Shown here: positions 1 through 9,820 of the stretch, piece by piece | Numbering within the stretch: position 1 is the stretch's first letter | How the letters are laid out: each line of letters opens with the position of its first letter | Assembly (NCBI RefSeq): GCF_001902635.1 | Contig: NZ_MJAO01000004.1 | Span: 1 to 64,000 of the forward strand | From: Serratia marcescens | Lineage (GTDB): Bacteria; Pseudomonadota; Gammaproteobacteria; Enterobacterales; Enterobacteriaceae | DNA: 64,000 bases | Reading direction: 5' to 3' | The notes under the pieces: generated by a model | Database searches by the model: none | Told to the model about the DNA's origin: nothing | The model's input: the letters and a program-made list of their open reading frames with translations, nothing else | Program-made: the position numbers and the translations under genes

Positions 1-132
1 GGCCCTGCTTTATTCTCTTGCTAGCAGAGTTCACCGAGTCGTGCGGGTGAGATCCTGCGCTCAGGTTCGAGCATCGCGCAGCGATACGACAACGCGCAGC
101 GTTGCCCGTAGGGTGAGGCCAAAGGCCGAATC

Positions 133-151
133 AATCCTGCACGACCCACCA
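133..151 (+). other. 3' end of tRNA-Lys without a tRNA body
   Basis: The 19 bases match the 3' end of enterobacterial tRNA-Lys: the end of the T arm, the acceptor strand and the encoded CCA. The bases upstream (about 36-132) do not fold as a tRNA body and look like a tRNA-operon spacer. E. coli carries the lysT/valT operon just before nadA, so this is probably the tail of that operon, and complete tRNAs would lie left of the window. Tail-plus-spacer repeats of this kind are known from the E. coli tyrT operon. Confidence 0.6.
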
Positions 152-157
152 ATTCAG

Positions 158-186
158 AAAAAAGCGCCTTTGGGCGCTTTTTTCGT
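158..186 (+). terminator. Rho-independent terminator of the tRNA operon
   Basis: An 11-bp stem (158-168 with 173-183) with a TTTG loop runs into a T-rich tract. It sits just after the tRNA-Lys 3' sequence and would end the tRNA transcript entering from the left. Confidence 0.85.
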
Positions 187-392
187 TTCTGAGTCACCGC
201 AACCTAAACCACCGCTTTCTCGTTTCAACACCGCATCGACCAGCATCCCACTCTTCTCTGAACGCGATAGGCTTTCGCCAGGCCATTATCCGCTGCGATC
301 TGCGCGGTCATTTTCTGTGTTTTTAATCCATTAAACACCAAGTGCGCAAATGTGAAAATATCAGCGGACTTTTCGCGCAATTTTAGGTATTT
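187..392. other. Intergenic stretch before the nadA promoter
   Basis: I see no convincing gene here. The 97-codon open frame that crosses it starts inside the tRNA spacer, lacks a ribosome site and reads through the terminator. The right-hand part is AT-rich and leads into the nadA promoter. Confidence 0.5.
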
Positions 393-410
393 TGTTTAGT
401 ATATAAAACG
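393..410 (+). promoter_or_regulatory. Probable NadR operator of nadA
   Basis: TGTTTAGTATATAAAACG is a near-palindrome whose left half matches the enterobacterial NadR half-site (TGTTTA-N6-TAAACA). It overlaps a TATAAA-like -10 element about 65 bp before the nadA start. NadR represses nadA in E. coli and Salmonella when NAD is plentiful. The right half is imperfect, so the call rests on position as well as sequence. Confidence 0.6.
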
Positions 411-472
411 AGGGGCGTTAAGGCAGGCGATATTCACGCGGCAGGCGCCCAGCCTAGCATGAGATTGCAGCG

Positions 473-1534
473 ATGAGTGAAATGTTTGATGTCAACGCGG
501 CGGTGTATCCCTTCCCGCCCAAACCGGTGCCGCTGGACGTAGCGGAAAAAGCCTTTTATCGCGAGAAGATCAAAGCCCTGCTCAAGCAGCGTAATGCGGT
601 GATGGTTGCCCATTATTATACCGATCCGGAAATCCAGGCGCTGGCGGAAGAAACCGGCGGCTGCGTGGCGGACTCGCTGGAAATGGCGCGTTTCGGCAGC
701 GCCCATCCAGCCTCCACGCTGTTGGTGGCCGGCGTGCGTTTCATGGGGGAAACCGCCAAGATCCTCAGCCCGGAAAAGCAGGTGCTGATGCCGACGCTGT
801 TTGCCGAATGTTCGCTGGATCTGGGTTGCCCGGAAGAAGAGTTCCATGCGTTTTGCGACAGCCACCCCAATCGCACCGTGGTGGTCTATGCGAACACCTC
901 GGCGGCGGTTAAAGCGCGCGCCGACTGGGTGGTCACTTCCAGCATCGCCGTCGAACTGATCGAACACCTGGATAGCCTGGGCGAGAAGATCATCTGGGCA
1001 CCGGATCGCCATCTCGGTAGCTACGTGCAGAAGCAGACCGGTGCCGACGTGCTGTGCTGGCAAGGCGCTTGCATTGTCCATGACGAGTTCAAGACTCAGG
1101 CGCTGCGGCGCATGAAGGCGCTTTATCCGCAGGCGGCCATTTTGGTGCACCCCGAATCGCCTCAGGCGGTGGTCGAGCTGGCGGATGCGGTGGGCTCGAC
1201 CAGCCAACTGATTCAGGCGGCGAAAACATTGCCGCATCAACAGCTGATTGTCGCCACCGATCGCGGTATCTTTTACAAGATGCAGCAGGCCTGTCCGGAC
1301 AAGGCGCTGTTCGAGGCGCCGACCGCCGGAGAAGGGGCGACCTGCCGCAGCTGCGCGCATTGCCCGTGGATGGCGATGAACGGCCTGAAAGCGATTGCAG
1401 AAGGGCTGGAGCAGGGGGGCGCACAGCATGAGATCCACGTGGACGCCGCGCTGCGTGAAAAGGCGCTGGTGCCGCTGAACCGCATGCTGGATTTTGCCGC
1501 TCAGCTTAAGATGCAGGTTAAAGGCAACGCTTAA
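473..1534 (+). CDS. nadA: Quinolinate synthase NadA
   Basis: NadA condenses iminoaspartate with dihydroxyacetone phosphate to make quinolinate, a committed step of de novo NAD synthesis in the cytosol. The 353-residue protein aligns with E. coli NadA over its whole length. The three ligands of the 4Fe-4S cluster are at Cys113, Cys200 and Cys297, the last inside a CxxCxxC motif at 291-297. The ATG at 473 gives the expected N-terminus ([14 protein letters not shown]). pnuC follows after 20 bases, so the two genes are probably cotranscribed as in other enterics, under the NadR-like site upstream. Confidence 0.97.
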   Translation: MSEMFDVNAAVYPFPPKPVPLDVAEKAFYREKIKALLKQRNAVMVAHYYTDPEIQALAEETGGCVADSLEMARFGSAHPASTLLVAGVRFMGETAKILSPEKQVLMPTLFAECSLDLGCPEEEFHAFCDSHPNRTVVVYANTSAAVKARADWVVTSSIAVELIEHLDSLGEKIIWAPDRHLGSYVQKQTGADVLCWQGACIVHDEFKTQALRRMKALYPQAAILVHPESPQAVVELADAVGSTSQLIQAAKTLPHQQLIVATDRGIFYKMQQACPDKALFEAPTAGEGATCRSCAHCPWMAMNGLKAIAEGLEQGGAQHEIHVDAALREKALVPLNRMLDFAAQLKMQVKGNA

Positions 1535-1554
1535 CCGTTTAAAAGGATGACTTC

Positions 1555-2280
1555 ATGAGCTTCTTCAGTACCAGCAATATTCTGGTGCATATTCCGCTTG
1601 GCGCGGGCGGTTACGATCTGTCGTGGATCGAAGCCATCGGCACGCTGTTCGGGTTGCTGTGCATCTGGTACGCCAGCAAGGAAAAAATCATCAACTACCT
1701 GTTCGGCCTGATCAACGTCACGCTGTTCGCGGTGATTTTCTTCCAGATCCAGCTGTATGCCAGCCTGCTGCTGCAGCTGTTCTTCTTCGGCGCCAACATT
1801 TACGGTTGGTACGCCTGGAGCCGCCAGACGCAGGATAATCAGGCTGAGCTGCAGATCCGCTGGCTATCGCTGCCGAAAGCGCTGGCCTGGGCGGCGGTCT
1901 GCGTTATCGGCATCGGTCTGATGACCTTCAATATCGATCGCGTGTTCGCCTGGCTGACGCAGATCGCGGTGGCGGTGATGCAAGGGCTGGGGCTGAACGT
2001 ACAGATGCCGGCGCTGCAGCCGGATGCTTTCCCGTTCTGGGATTCGGCGATGATGGTGCTGTCCATCGTGGCGATGATCCTGATGACGCGCAAATATGTG
2101 GAAAACTGGCTGCTGTGGGTGGTGATCGATGTCATCAGCGTGGCGATTTTCGCCTATCAGGGCGTGTACGCGATGGCGTTGGAGTATGTCATCCTGACGC
2201 TGATCGCCCTGAACGGTTCCTGGCTGTGGATCAAAAGCGCCGGGCGCAATCACTCCAACCCGCTCTCTTCCGCACCATAA
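1555..2280 (+). CDS. pnuC: Nicotinamide riboside/mononucleotide transporter PnuC
   Basis: PnuC is an inner-membrane facilitator that brings nicotinamide riboside into the cell for NAD salvage. The 241-residue product is highly hydrophobic with about seven membrane segments. It matches E. coli PnuC almost end to end, including the YDLSWIEA start region and the ENWLLWVVIDVISV segment of the C-terminal half. An AAAGGATGA ribosome site precedes the ATG. It lies 20 bases after nadA and ends in a hairpin shared with the convergent zitB, so nadA-pnuC forms a complete two-gene NAD unit. Confidence 0.97.
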   Translation: MSFFSTSNILVHIPLGAGGYDLSWIEAIGTLFGLLCIWYASKEKIINYLFGLINVTLFAVIFFQIQLYASLLLQLFFFGANIYGWYAWSRQTQDNQAELQIRWLSLPKALAWAAVCVIGIGLMTFNIDRVFAWLTQIAVAVMQGLGLNVQMPALQPDAFPFWDSAMMVLSIVAMILMTRKYVENWLLWVVIDVISVAIFAYQGVYAMALEYVILTLIALNGSWLWIKSAGRNHSNPLSSAP

Positions 2281-2286
2281 CAACGC

Positions 2287-2314
2287 AGAGGGCGCCGTAA
2301 TGGCGCCCTCTTGG
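2287..2314. terminator. Bidirectional terminator between pnuC and zitB
   Basis: A 10-bp perfect stem (AGAGGGCGCC with GGCGCCCTCT) around a five-base loop lies between the two convergent stop codons. T-rich flanks are short, so efficiency is uncertain. Confidence 0.7.
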
Positions 2315-2315
2315 C

Positions 2316-3278
2316 TTAGTGGCGATGTCCCAGATGGGAGTGCGCTTCGGCATGTGAGTGTTCACTCGGTTCCGGTGCCCGGTTGATGCCGCAGTCCGGC
2401 GTCTCGCAGTGCTGGTATTCCATCTGAATGGTCACGTGGCCAATCTTGTAGTGTTCCAACAGATAAGCCTGGATGCGTTGCAACAGCCCGTCATGGTCAT
2501 GCGGCGGGACCACCTGCGCATGCAGCGTCATCAGCTTCTGTTCGCCGATCTGCCAGACGTGTACATGGTGGATGTTGCGCACTTCCGGGATGTTCAGGCA
2601 CAGGTCTTTTTGCAGCTTGGCGATATCCACCTCCTGCGGCGTGCCTTCCAGCAGTTCGTGGAAGCTCTCCTTCAATAACCGCCAGGCGCTGCGCAGCACC
2701 AGACAGGAGACCAGCACCGAGAGAATCGGGTCAATCGGCGTCCAGCCGGTGACCAGAATGACGATGGCGGCGCCGATGGCGCCCACCGAGCCGAGCAGGT
2801 CACCCAGCACATGCAGCGCGGCGGCGCGTACGTTGATATTCTTCTCTTCGCTGCCGCGATGCAGCAGCCAGAAGGCGAACAGGTTCGCCAGCAGCCCCGC
2901 CACGGCGATAATCAGCATCGGGGTACCCATCACCGGCTGCGGTTCGAAGAAACGCCGTATCGCCTCCCACAGGATGAATACTACGATCACCAGCAGCGCC
3001 GCGGCGTTGAGGAAGGCCGCCAGGGTGGTCAGGCGCAGATAGCCGAAGGTGTGGCGCGCGTTGGGTTTGCGCTGGGAGAAGTGTACCGCCATCAGCGCTA
3101 CCAGCAGCGCGGCGGCATCGGTCAGCATATGGCCGGCGTCGGCCAACAGCGCCAGCGAGCCGGACAACAGGCCGCCGACCACTTCAGCCACCATGAAGAC
3201 GGCGGTGACTAAAAAAGCGGTCAGTAGGCGTTTACTATTACTGTCTTTCGGCAGGTGTACGTGTGGCGTGTTCGACAT
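2316..3278 (-). CDS. zitB: Zinc efflux transporter ZitB (cation diffusion facilitator)
   Basis: ZitB exports Zn2+ (and Cd2+) from the cytosol in exchange for protons. The 320-residue protein has six membrane segments. The metal-site motifs HxxxD are visible as [15 protein letters not shown] in segment 2 and HVLGDLLGS in segment 5, and His-rich ends resemble E. coli ZitB. The start codon shares one base with the stop codon of the upstream kinase (TAATG), and the AAGGATGA ribosome site lies inside the kinase reading frame, so zitB is coupled to the two-component genes. In E. coli zitB is not tied to a sensor in this way, so the linkage suggests metal-responsive control here. Confidence 0.95.
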   Translation of the reverse strand: MSNTPHVHLPKDSNSKRLLTAFLVTAVFMVAEVVGGLLSGSLALLADAGHMLTDAAALLVALMAVHFSQRKPNARHTFGYLRLTTLAAFLNAAALLVIVVFILWEAIRRFFEPQPVMGTPMLIIAVAGLLANLFAFWLLHRGSEEKNINVRAAALHVLGDLLGSVGAIGAAIVILVTGWTPIDPILSVLVSCLVLRSAWRLLKESFHELLEGTPQEVDIAKLQKDLCLNIPEVRNIHHVHVWQIGEQKLMTLHAQVVPPHDHDGLLQRIQAYLLEHYKIGHVTIQMEYQHCETPDCGINRAPEPSEHSHAEAHSHLGHRH

Positions 3279-6200
3279 TATTCATCCTTATGCGTAGCGA
3301 AAGAGGGGGCGGCGGCGAGCAGAGCGTCCAGCTCCGGCAATATCTGCGCCACTAACGCGTTTAATTTAGTATAAGCCGCGGCGGCAAGCTCGCCCCGATG
3401 TGCGGTTTCCACCAGCTGTTGGCACAGCTGCGCGGCTTCCGGCCGCTGCAGCATCAGCAGGCTGCCCTTGATGCGATGGGCCGCTTGCTCCAGGCGCGGC
3501 CAGTCGTTCACGGCGGCGGCGTCTGCGAGCCGCTGCCGGTCTTGCCGCAGCGTTTCGCTGAGCGTCTGCGCCAGCCGCTGTATCATGGGGCTATCGCCGC
3601 CCGCCATCTCAGCCAGCGTTTGCCGCAGGTCAGTAAGGACTGACTTTTCTTCCTGCGCCTGCGGTTGCTGAGCCAATACCTGGCCGATCGCCGCCAGTGC
3701 GATCGGTTTGGTCAGGAAATGGTCGATCGCCACCAGCCCCGGCGGGATGCGGGTAAACTCTTGTACGTCTGCCGAACAGAGCACGATGCGGCAAGGCGGG
3801 CGCTGCAGCCGTTGTTCGTCGCGCCGGATCAGCCTGGCCAGCGTCAGGCCGTCCGGGCGTGGCATGTTATAGTCGATAAACAGCAGATCGAACGGCTGCC
3901 GGCGCTGGGCCTTCAACAGCGCATAGCCTTGTTCAAAGCGGGCGGGCTGCAGCCCGAAGTGGCGCAGCTGGCGTTCCATCAACAACAGATTGGTGGGGTG
4001 ATCGTCGATCAGCGCGGTACGCAAGGCGGAAGGCGGCAAGGCGAGGGTATGTTCCTCCAGGGCGACCGCTGGCGCTGCGCCGCTCAGCACGACCGGTATC
4101 GCCACCTCGACGCGGGTGCCGACGCCCGGCTGCGATTGCAGCTCGATGCGGCCACCCATCTGTTCGACGATCTCTTTGCAGATCGACAACCCCAGACCGG
4201 TGCCCTGCACCGAGACGCGTTGCGCGCCGCGCGCACGGTAAAACGGTTGGAACAGCTTGCTTATCTCATCGGCGGCGATGCCACAGCCGCTGTCGTCCAC
4301 CGTCAGATGCAATTCACCCTGCCGCTCATCCTGTGCGCGCCAGCCGACGTCGACTTGAATAGCGCCGCGCGCCGTGAATTTTATCGCGTTGTTTATCAAG
4401 TTGTTAGCCACCTGAAGTAAACGCTCACCATCAATGATCACCGTCTCCGGCAGCGCCGGGTCCGCTACGATGCTCAGCGTCAGCGGCCGCGCGCCGATCA
4501 GCGGTCGGTAGAGCGCATCGATGCGCGCCACCCAGGGGCGCAGCGCCACCGGTTTCGGCGCCAGCGTCAGCGAACCGGTTTCCAACCGGGCGTGATCCTG
4601 CAGGTCGTTGAGCAGGTTGAGCAGCGAAGAGGCCGAGCTGTAAATCACCGGCAGGCCTTCCGGCGCAGGCTGGCGTTTGAGCTCCAGCTCCAGCAGGCCG
4701 AGGATGGCGTGCATCGGCGTGCGCAGTTCGTGGCTGACGGTGGCGAGGAATTTGCTCTTCATGCGGTTTTCCGCTTCGGCGCGGCGGCGCGCGTGCTCGA
4801 GCTCTTCGCGTTCGCGTTTTTCACGGCGCTGCAGCATGAAACGGCGCAGCGTCAGCGCCAACAGCAGCACGGTGGCGGCGGCCAGCAGCGCCAGCAGCCA
4901 GGTGGTCTGCGGCGGCATGCGGTTATCGTTCACCGCGTCGATCAGGTTGCTGCGATCGACGATCCACTCGTCGCGCAGCGATTGCAGGGTGTCCGCCGGG
5001 ATCTGCATCAGGTTCTTATCGAGGATCGCCAACAGAAGAGGTTGATCGCGGCGCACGCCGAAGGCCACCGGATAGGGAATGTTATTGGCGGCGAAGGCCA
5101 GCTTGATGGCGCCGGAATAGCGCGACAGCGCCAAAAAGTTGGCGGAGATGACGTTATCCACCAACGCATCCAGTTGGCCGTTGGCCAGCGCGTCATACAG
5201 GGATTTGCTGTCGGCGAAGCTGACGGTCTGTTCTTGCTCCGGCACCAGTCCCTGGGCCAAATCGCCCTGTAGCACGCCGATGCGCTTACCGGCCAGATCG
5301 CTCCAGGTTGAGATGCCGTTGGCGTACTGGCCGACGTAAACGCCCCACAGCGAACGGTGGATCGGCATGCTGGCGCCATAGCGCGCCTTGACGCCGCGCG
5401 CCAGCGGCAGGGCGGCGCGGAAGCTGGCCTGGCCGGATTGCACCAGCTGATCCGCCTGCTCGGCGTTGCGTGCCCACAGCGGCGCGAAGCGCAGCCCGGT
5501 GTTTTGCGCGATGATGTTGAGAATGTCGATGGCGTAGCCGCGCGGCTGGCCGTCGGAACCGCGATAGGCGAACGGGAAGTTGTTCTCGATGGCGGCGTAG
5601 TAAACCACGCGGTGGCTCGCCACCCAGTTCTTCTCCATCGTCGTCAGATCGGCATTGCCGGTGTCGAGGTAGCTGGGGATCTTCTTGCTCCAACGGCTCT
5701 GCAGGGCGTTCATCAGCTCCATCGGCGTGTCGGCGATGGCGGTGTCCAGCGTGTCGATCAGCCGTGAGTCGGCGGCGGCGAACACGAAGGACAGGTTACC
5801 CAGATTTTCGTTGCTCTCGATCTGATAGAGCTGGCCGAGCTGCAGCTGGTCGATGATAAAGCTGGCGCTGGCCTCGTCGGCGATAAAGTAGTCGCTGCTG
5901 CCGTTGAGCAGCGAGTAGACCGCCTGCAGGTTGTTGTCGTAGCGCTGAACCTGCGACGCGACCGCCTGCAGAGCACCGCCGGATTGCATGTCGGTCAGGG
6001 CGCCGATCGCGACGCGGGCGTTGGGGGAATTGATCATCACCGGCCGATCGTTGCTGCGATCGCGCAACACGCGCAGGTTGCTGACATAGTAAGGCTGCGA
6101 GACCTTTAGCCCATGCAGCGCTTCACTCTGCGGGATGCCGTACAGCAGATCGATCTTGCCGTCGTGTAGCGCCTGCTCCAGCTGCGCCAGGTCGGCGAAG

Positions 6201-6478
6201 CCGTAAATGGCGAAGCGGATGCCGGTCACCTGCTGGATATAGCCGAGGTAGTCGGCGTTCAGTCCGTACAGATCGTCATCCACGATGATGTTGTACGGGC
6301 TGGTGTTTTCACTGATGATGCCGACGCGCAGCGTGTGGTCGCGCCAGGGATTTTTCTCGCCGACGATCAGCATGTTTTCTGGGGTATTCAGGTTGCTGAC
6401 CAACTGATAACGCACCGGCTCCGCCGCCTGCGCCAGACCGCACCACAGGATGAGCAGCAGCAGGGCGCGTCGCATCAT
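3278..6478 (-). CDS. EvgS/BvgS-like hybrid sensor kinase
   Basis: This 1066-residue protein has the layout of an unorthodox sensor of the BvgS/EvgS family. In order it has a signal peptide (1-19), two periplasmic solute-binding domains of the SBP_bac_3 type (about 48-260 and 290-510), a membrane segment (about 526-545), a dimerisation/phosphoacceptor domain with His583 in [10 protein letters not shown], an ATPase domain with GTGLGLS near 759, a receiver with Asp869 and an HPt domain with His1001. There is no room for the PAS domain found in BvgS. It overlaps the response regulator by four bases (ATGA) and zitB by one base. The ligand is unknown, and the operon makes a metal-related signal a reasonable guess. 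Confidence 0.9.
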   Translation of the reverse strand: MMRRALLLLILWCGLAQAAEPVRYQLVSNLNTPENMLIVGEKNPWRDHTLRVGIISENTSPYNIIVDDDLYGLNADYLGYIQQVTGIRFAIYGFADLAQLEQALHDGKIDLLYGIPQSEALHGLKVSQPYYVSNLRVLRDRSNDRPVMINSPNARVAIGALTDMQSGGALQAVASQVQRYDNNLQAVYSLLNGSSDYFIADEASASFIIDQLQLGQLYQIESNENLGNLSFVFAAADSRLIDTLDTAIADTPMELMNALQSRWSKKIPSYLDTGNADLTTMEKNWVASHRVVYYAAIENNFPFAYRGSDGQPRGYAIDILNIIAQNTGLRFAPLWARNAEQADQLVQSGQASFRAALPLARGVKARYGASMPIHRSLWGVYVGQYANGISTWSDLAGKRIGVLQGDLAQGLVPEQEQTVSFADSKSLYDALANGQLDALVDNVISANFLALSRYSGAIKLAFAANNIPYPVAFGVRRDQPLLLAILDKNLMQIPADTLQSLRDEWIVDRSNLIDAVNDNRMPPQTTWLLALLAAATVLLLALTLRRFMLQRREKREREELEHARRRAEAENRMKSKFLATVSHELRTPMHAILGLLELELKRQPAPEGLPVIYSSASSLLNLLNDLQDHARLETGSLTLAPKPVALRPWVARIDALYRPLIGARPLTLSIVADPALPETVIIDGERLLQVANNLINNAIKFTARGAIQVDVGWRAQDERQGELHLTVDDSGCGIAADEISKLFQPFYRARGAQRVSVQGTGLGLSICKEIVEQMGGRIELQSQPGVGTRVEVAIPVVLSGAAPAVALEEHTLALPPSALRTALIDDHPTNLLLMERQLRHFGLQPARFEQGYALLKAQRRQPFDLLFIDYNMPRPDGLTLARLIRRDEQRLQRPPCRIVLCSADVQEFTRIPPGLVAIDHFLTKPIALAAIGQVLAQQPQAQEEKSVLTDLRQTLAEMAGGDSPMIQRLAQTLSETLRQDRQRLADAAAVNDWPRLEQAAHRIKGSLLMLQRPEAAQLCQQLVETAHRGELAAAAYTKLNALVAQILPELDALLAAAPSFATHKDE

Positions 6479-7086
6479 GGCGCCAGCTCTTTAAACACCG
6501 CCACCAGCTCCAGCAGGTTGCCGGCGCCGGTTTTGCGCTGGATGTTTTTCTTGTGGGTGCTGACGGTCTTGTTGCTGATATGCAGCAGGTCGGCGATCTG
6601 CAGGTTGGACAGCCCCTGGCTCAGCAAGCCCAGCACCTCGAGCTCTTTGGCGGTGAGCAGCGCACCGTCCGCCGACGGCACCTCTTCGGCCAGCGCGGCG
6701 GCGGGGAAGCTCACTTCGCCGTCGAGCACCCGTTCGATCGCCTGCACCAGTTGTTCCAGCGAACTGCCTTTATGAACGAAGCCGTTGGCACCGGCGGCAT
6801 GCGCCATGCGTGCATAGACATCGGCCTCCTGCGCGGTATAGATCAGGATCGGCTGTTGCGGGTAGCGGCGGCGGATTTTTTTCAGCAGCTGCAACCCGTC
6901 GACCTGCGGCAGGCCGATATCCAGGATCACCAGGCCGAAAGCGGCCTCGGCCAACAGGGCCAGTGCCTGAAGGTCGTCCTGCGCCGCCTGCAGGCGGTAG
7001 GAACGGGAAGACTTCATTAGCGCCGCTTCCAGTGCGACATGAACCACCGGGTGGTCATCAACTAATAACAGAGAGGGCATGTTCAA
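6475..7086 (-). CDS. EvgA/BvgA-like response regulator (NarL/LuxR family)
   Basis: This 203-residue cytosolic regulator has an N-terminal receiver with acidic residues Asp10-Asp11 and phosphoacceptor Asp56 (VILDIGLP), followed by a LuxR-type helix-turn-helix from about residue 138 (LLTAKELEVLGLLSQGLSN). It is first in the minus-strand operon regulator-kinase-zitB and overlaps the kinase start by four bases, so the two are obvious partners. The 206-bp gap to the divergent aroG must hold its promoter; I see no clear repeat there that would be its own binding site. Confidence 0.92.
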   Translation of the reverse strand: MNMPSLLLVDDHPVVHVALEAALMKSSRSYRLQAAQDDLQALALLAEAAFGLVILDIGLPQVDGLQLLKKIRRRYPQQPILIYTAQEADVYARMAHAAGANGFVHKGSSLEQLVQAIERVLDGEVSFPAAALAEEVPSADGALLTAKELEVLGLLSQGLSNLQIADLLHISNKTVSTHKKNIQRKTGAGNLLELVAVFKELAP

Positions 7087-7292
7087 CTCGGGTCACTTTA
7101 TATTCTGAACGCTAGCATAGCGAAAAAGGAGGCTCTGCGCTCCCCTGATGAAACAGCACAATCTGCTGTTAATTTGGCGGTTCCAGCGGTGGGGGGCAAA
7201 GGTGATTTACAGCGCCATTCCCACAGGCTAGATTGTTTGGATCTACACCGTTACGCACTGCGAAATACCCCACGATACCGAATGGAAAAGCT

Positions 7293-8345
7293 ATGAATTA
7301 CCAAAACGACGATTTACGCATTAATGATATTAAGGAACTCCTGCCGCCGGTGGCTTTGCTGGAGAAATTCCCGGCCACTGAACGCGCAGCAAAGACGGTG
7401 TCCCAGGCCCGCAGCGCAATTCACAATATCCTTCGCGGCAGCGACGATCGCCTGCTGGTGGTGATTGGCCCTTGTTCTATCCACGATACCAAAGCCGCCA
7501 AAGAGTACGCGGGGCGCCTGCTGGCGCTGCGTGATGAACTGAGCGGCGAGCTGGAAGTGGTGATGCGCGTTTACTTCGAAAAACCGCGCACCACCGTGGG
7601 CTGGAAAGGCCTGATCAACGATCCGCAGATGGACAACAGCTTCAACATCAACGACGGCCTGCGCCTGGCGCGCAAGCTGCTGGTGGAGATCAACGACAGC
7701 GGTTTGCCGGCCGCCGGCGAATTCCTCGACATGATTACGCCGCAGTATCTGGCGGATCTGATGAGCTGGGGCGCTATCGGCGCGCGCACCACGGAATCGC
7801 AAGTGCACCGCGAGCTGGCCTCCGGCCTCTCTTGTCCGGTCGGTTTCAAGAACGGCACCGACGGCACCATCAAGGTGGCGATCGACGCCATTAACGCCGC
7901 CGGCGCGCCGCACTGCTTCCTGTCGGTGACCAAGTGGGGCCACTCGGCGATCGTCAACACCAGCGGCAACGGCGACTGCCACATTATTCTGCGTGGCGGC
8001 AAAGAGCCGAACTACAGCGCGGCGCACGTGAAGGAAGTGAAAGCCGGCCTGAGCAAAGCCGGGTTGCCGGCCCAGGTGATGATCGACTTCAGCCATGCCA
8101 ACAGCAGCAAGCAGTTCAAGAAACAGATGGACGTGAGCGCTGACGTCTGCGGGCAGATTGGCGGCGGTGAAAAAGCGATTATCGGTGTGATGATCGAAAG
8201 CCACCTGGTGGAAGGTAACCAAAACCTCGAAAGCGGCGAACCGCTGGTTTACGGCAAGAGCGTGACCGACGGCTGCATCGGCTGGCAGGACACCGAAACC
8301 GTGCTGCGCGATCTGGCGGCGGCGGTGAAAGCGCGCCGTGGCTAA
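7293..8345 (+). CDS. aroG: Phe-sensitive DAHP synthase AroG
   Basis: AroG condenses phosphoenolpyruvate with erythrose 4-phosphate to make DAHP, the first step of the shikimate pathway. The 350-residue protein matches E. coli AroG throughout, including GPCSIHD, KPRTTVGWKGL, GARTTESQ and the SHANSSKQ region. The ATG at 7293 is chosen because MNYQNDDLRI is the E. coli start; a frame open 60 bases further upstream has no homologous sequence. A TyrR box would be expected for the regulated isozyme, but only a half-match is visible near 7206-7211. It stands alone and ends in a strong terminator. Confidence 0.97.
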   Translation: MNYQNDDLRINDIKELLPPVALLEKFPATERAAKTVSQARSAIHNILRGSDDRLLVVIGPCSIHDTKAAKEYAGRLLALRDELSGELEVVMRVYFEKPRTTVGWKGLINDPQMDNSFNINDGLRLARKLLVEINDSGLPAAGEFLDMITPQYLADLMSWGAIGARTTESQVHRELASGLSCPVGFKNGTDGTIKVAIDAINAAGAPHCFLSVTKWGHSAIVNTSGNGDCHIILRGGKEPNYSAAHVKEVKAGLSKAGLPAQVMIDFSHANSSKQFKKQMDVSADVCGQIGGGEKAIIGVMIESHLVEGNQNLESGEPLVYGKSVTDGCIGWQDTETVLRDLAAAVKARRG

Positions 8346-8361
8346 TCGCGACGATACTGAT

Positions 8362-8390
8362 AAGGGGCCCGGTAGCGGGCCCTTGTTTTT
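8362..8390 (+). terminator. aroG terminator
   Basis: A GC-rich hairpin (8362-8384, one bulged G) with a GTAG loop is followed by TGTTTTT, 16 bases after the aroG stop codon. Confidence 0.85.
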
Positions 8391-8616
8391 ATACTCGACA
8401 TTCCCATTCTATATCTCTTGTTAATTTAAGGCTTACAACTAATAGGTTTATTAAATCATTAAACGACCGTCGCCACATTATTTCCCATTTTAAAAAAGAA
8501 TAATTGTCACTGCTCGCGGCATTGTGCTTATATAAGACGCTTTTTTATTCCACAAACCCCGCATGACTAAATAAGTGGGGGGTGGTATGACCTATTACTT
8601 TCAGGACGAAAGAATT

Positions 8617-9813
8617 ATGACAAGCAATACCGATACCTCGCAGTCGCTGGGGCTGCATAGAATTAAATTCCATGGGAAAGGTGGCGAATACTTCGCTATT
8701 TGGTTAGTCAATGCACTATTGACCATTGTGACTTTAGGCATCTATTCCGCCTGGGCGACGGTGCGTCGTCGTCGCTATTTTTACGGCAACACGGAGTTGG
8801 ACGGCGATCGTTTCGATTACCATGCGCAACCGTTGCAAATTTTGAAGGGACGGCTGCTGGTGATCGGCGGCATCATCGTGTTTTATATTCTGCTGGCGGT
8901 GGCGCCGCTGCTGGGGCTGCTGGCCTTATTGGCGTTGCTGGCCCTGCTGCCGTGGGTCGTTATCCGCAGCTGGCGCTACAATGCGATTATGTCGAGCTAC
9001 CGCGGCGTGCGCTTTAATTATGTCTGCCGCACCGGTCGCGCCTATTGGGCGTTACTGTTCTGCCCGCTATTACTGATTATCGGACTGTATGTCGCCTTAA
9101 TCATTTTGCTCAGTATTGGCAGCGGCTTTGGCAGCATCAGCGCCATCAGCCTTATGCTGGTGCTGACGATGATGTTGGCCGTGCCGGCATTCGCCGCCGT
9201 CAACGGTATTATTAGCGCACTGCAGCACGATCTGTACGTCAATAATCTGTTCTTCGGCCGTACGCCGTTTATTGCCGAGCTGAAAAAGTCAGCCTTTATC
9301 AAATTTTCCTTGATCGGCCTGCTCATTTTCCTGCCGTTCATGTTGGCTGCGCTGGTGTGTATGGGGTCGTTTATCCTGTCACTGTACCAAATGGTATTGA
9401 TGGGCATGCTGACGGATGAAACCGCGGATTTGCTGGTGCTGGAGAATATCGGCAGTTTACTGCTGATGATGGTGATATTGCTGATTGGTGCCTTGATTGC
9501 CGGCAGCTATCAGATCGTTGCCCAACGCAACTATCTGTTTAACCAAGCGACGCTGAACGGCAACATCAAACTGCGCTCTTCGATGCAAACGCTGCCGTAT
9601 ATGGGGCTGTTGATCACCAATACACTGATCACGCTGTTCTCGCTCGGCTTTGCTGCGCCGGTGGCGGAAGTGCGTCACGCCCGTTATCTGGCAGAAAGCA
9701 CGGCGGTCGAAGGCGACCTGGCGTTGCTGGACATTGCGGCGCATCAGGAAACCGCCAACAGCGCGGTGGCCGAAGAAGCGGTGCAGGCGCTGGATCTGGG
9801 CGGCAGCTTCTAA
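8617..9813 (+). CDS. YjgN-like DUF898 inner-membrane protein
   Basis: The 398-residue product is a polytopic membrane protein of the YjgN/DUF898 family, whose function is not established. The family pattern is clear at the N-terminus: FHGKGGEYFAIWLVNALLTIVTLGIYSAWATVRRRRY, broken here only by reading through, resembles E. coli YjgN near its start. About nine hydrophobic segments follow. The ATG at 8617 fits the E. coli N-terminus; an in-frame ATG at 8587 would add ten residues. An M48 peptidase gene starts eight bases after its stop codon, so the two are very likely coexpressed. Confidence 0.85.
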   Translation: MTSNTDTSQSLGLHRIKFHGKGGEYFAIWLVNALLTIVTLGIYSAWATVRRRRYFYGNTELDGDRFDYHAQPLQILKGRLLVIGGIIVFYILLAVAPLLGLLALLALLALLPWVVIRSWRYNAIMSSYRGVRFNYVCRTGRAYWALLFCPLLLIIGLYVALIILLSIGSGFGSISAISLMLVLTMMLAVPAFAAVNGIISALQHDLYVNNLFFGRTPFIAELKKSAFIKFSLIGLLIFLPFMLAALVCMGSFILSLYQMVLMGMLTDETADLLVLENIGSLLLMMVILLIGALIAGSYQIVAQRNYLFNQATLNGNIKLRSSMQTLPYMGLLITNTLITLFSLGFAAPVAEVRHARYLAESTAVEGDLALLDIAAHQETANSAVAEEAVQALDLGGSF

Positions 9814-9820
9814 GGCGCCA

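Noticed and set aside
7194-7211. A TyrR box upstream of aroG
   Set aside because: Only one half (TTTACA) is good; the other has about three of six matches, so I did not list it.
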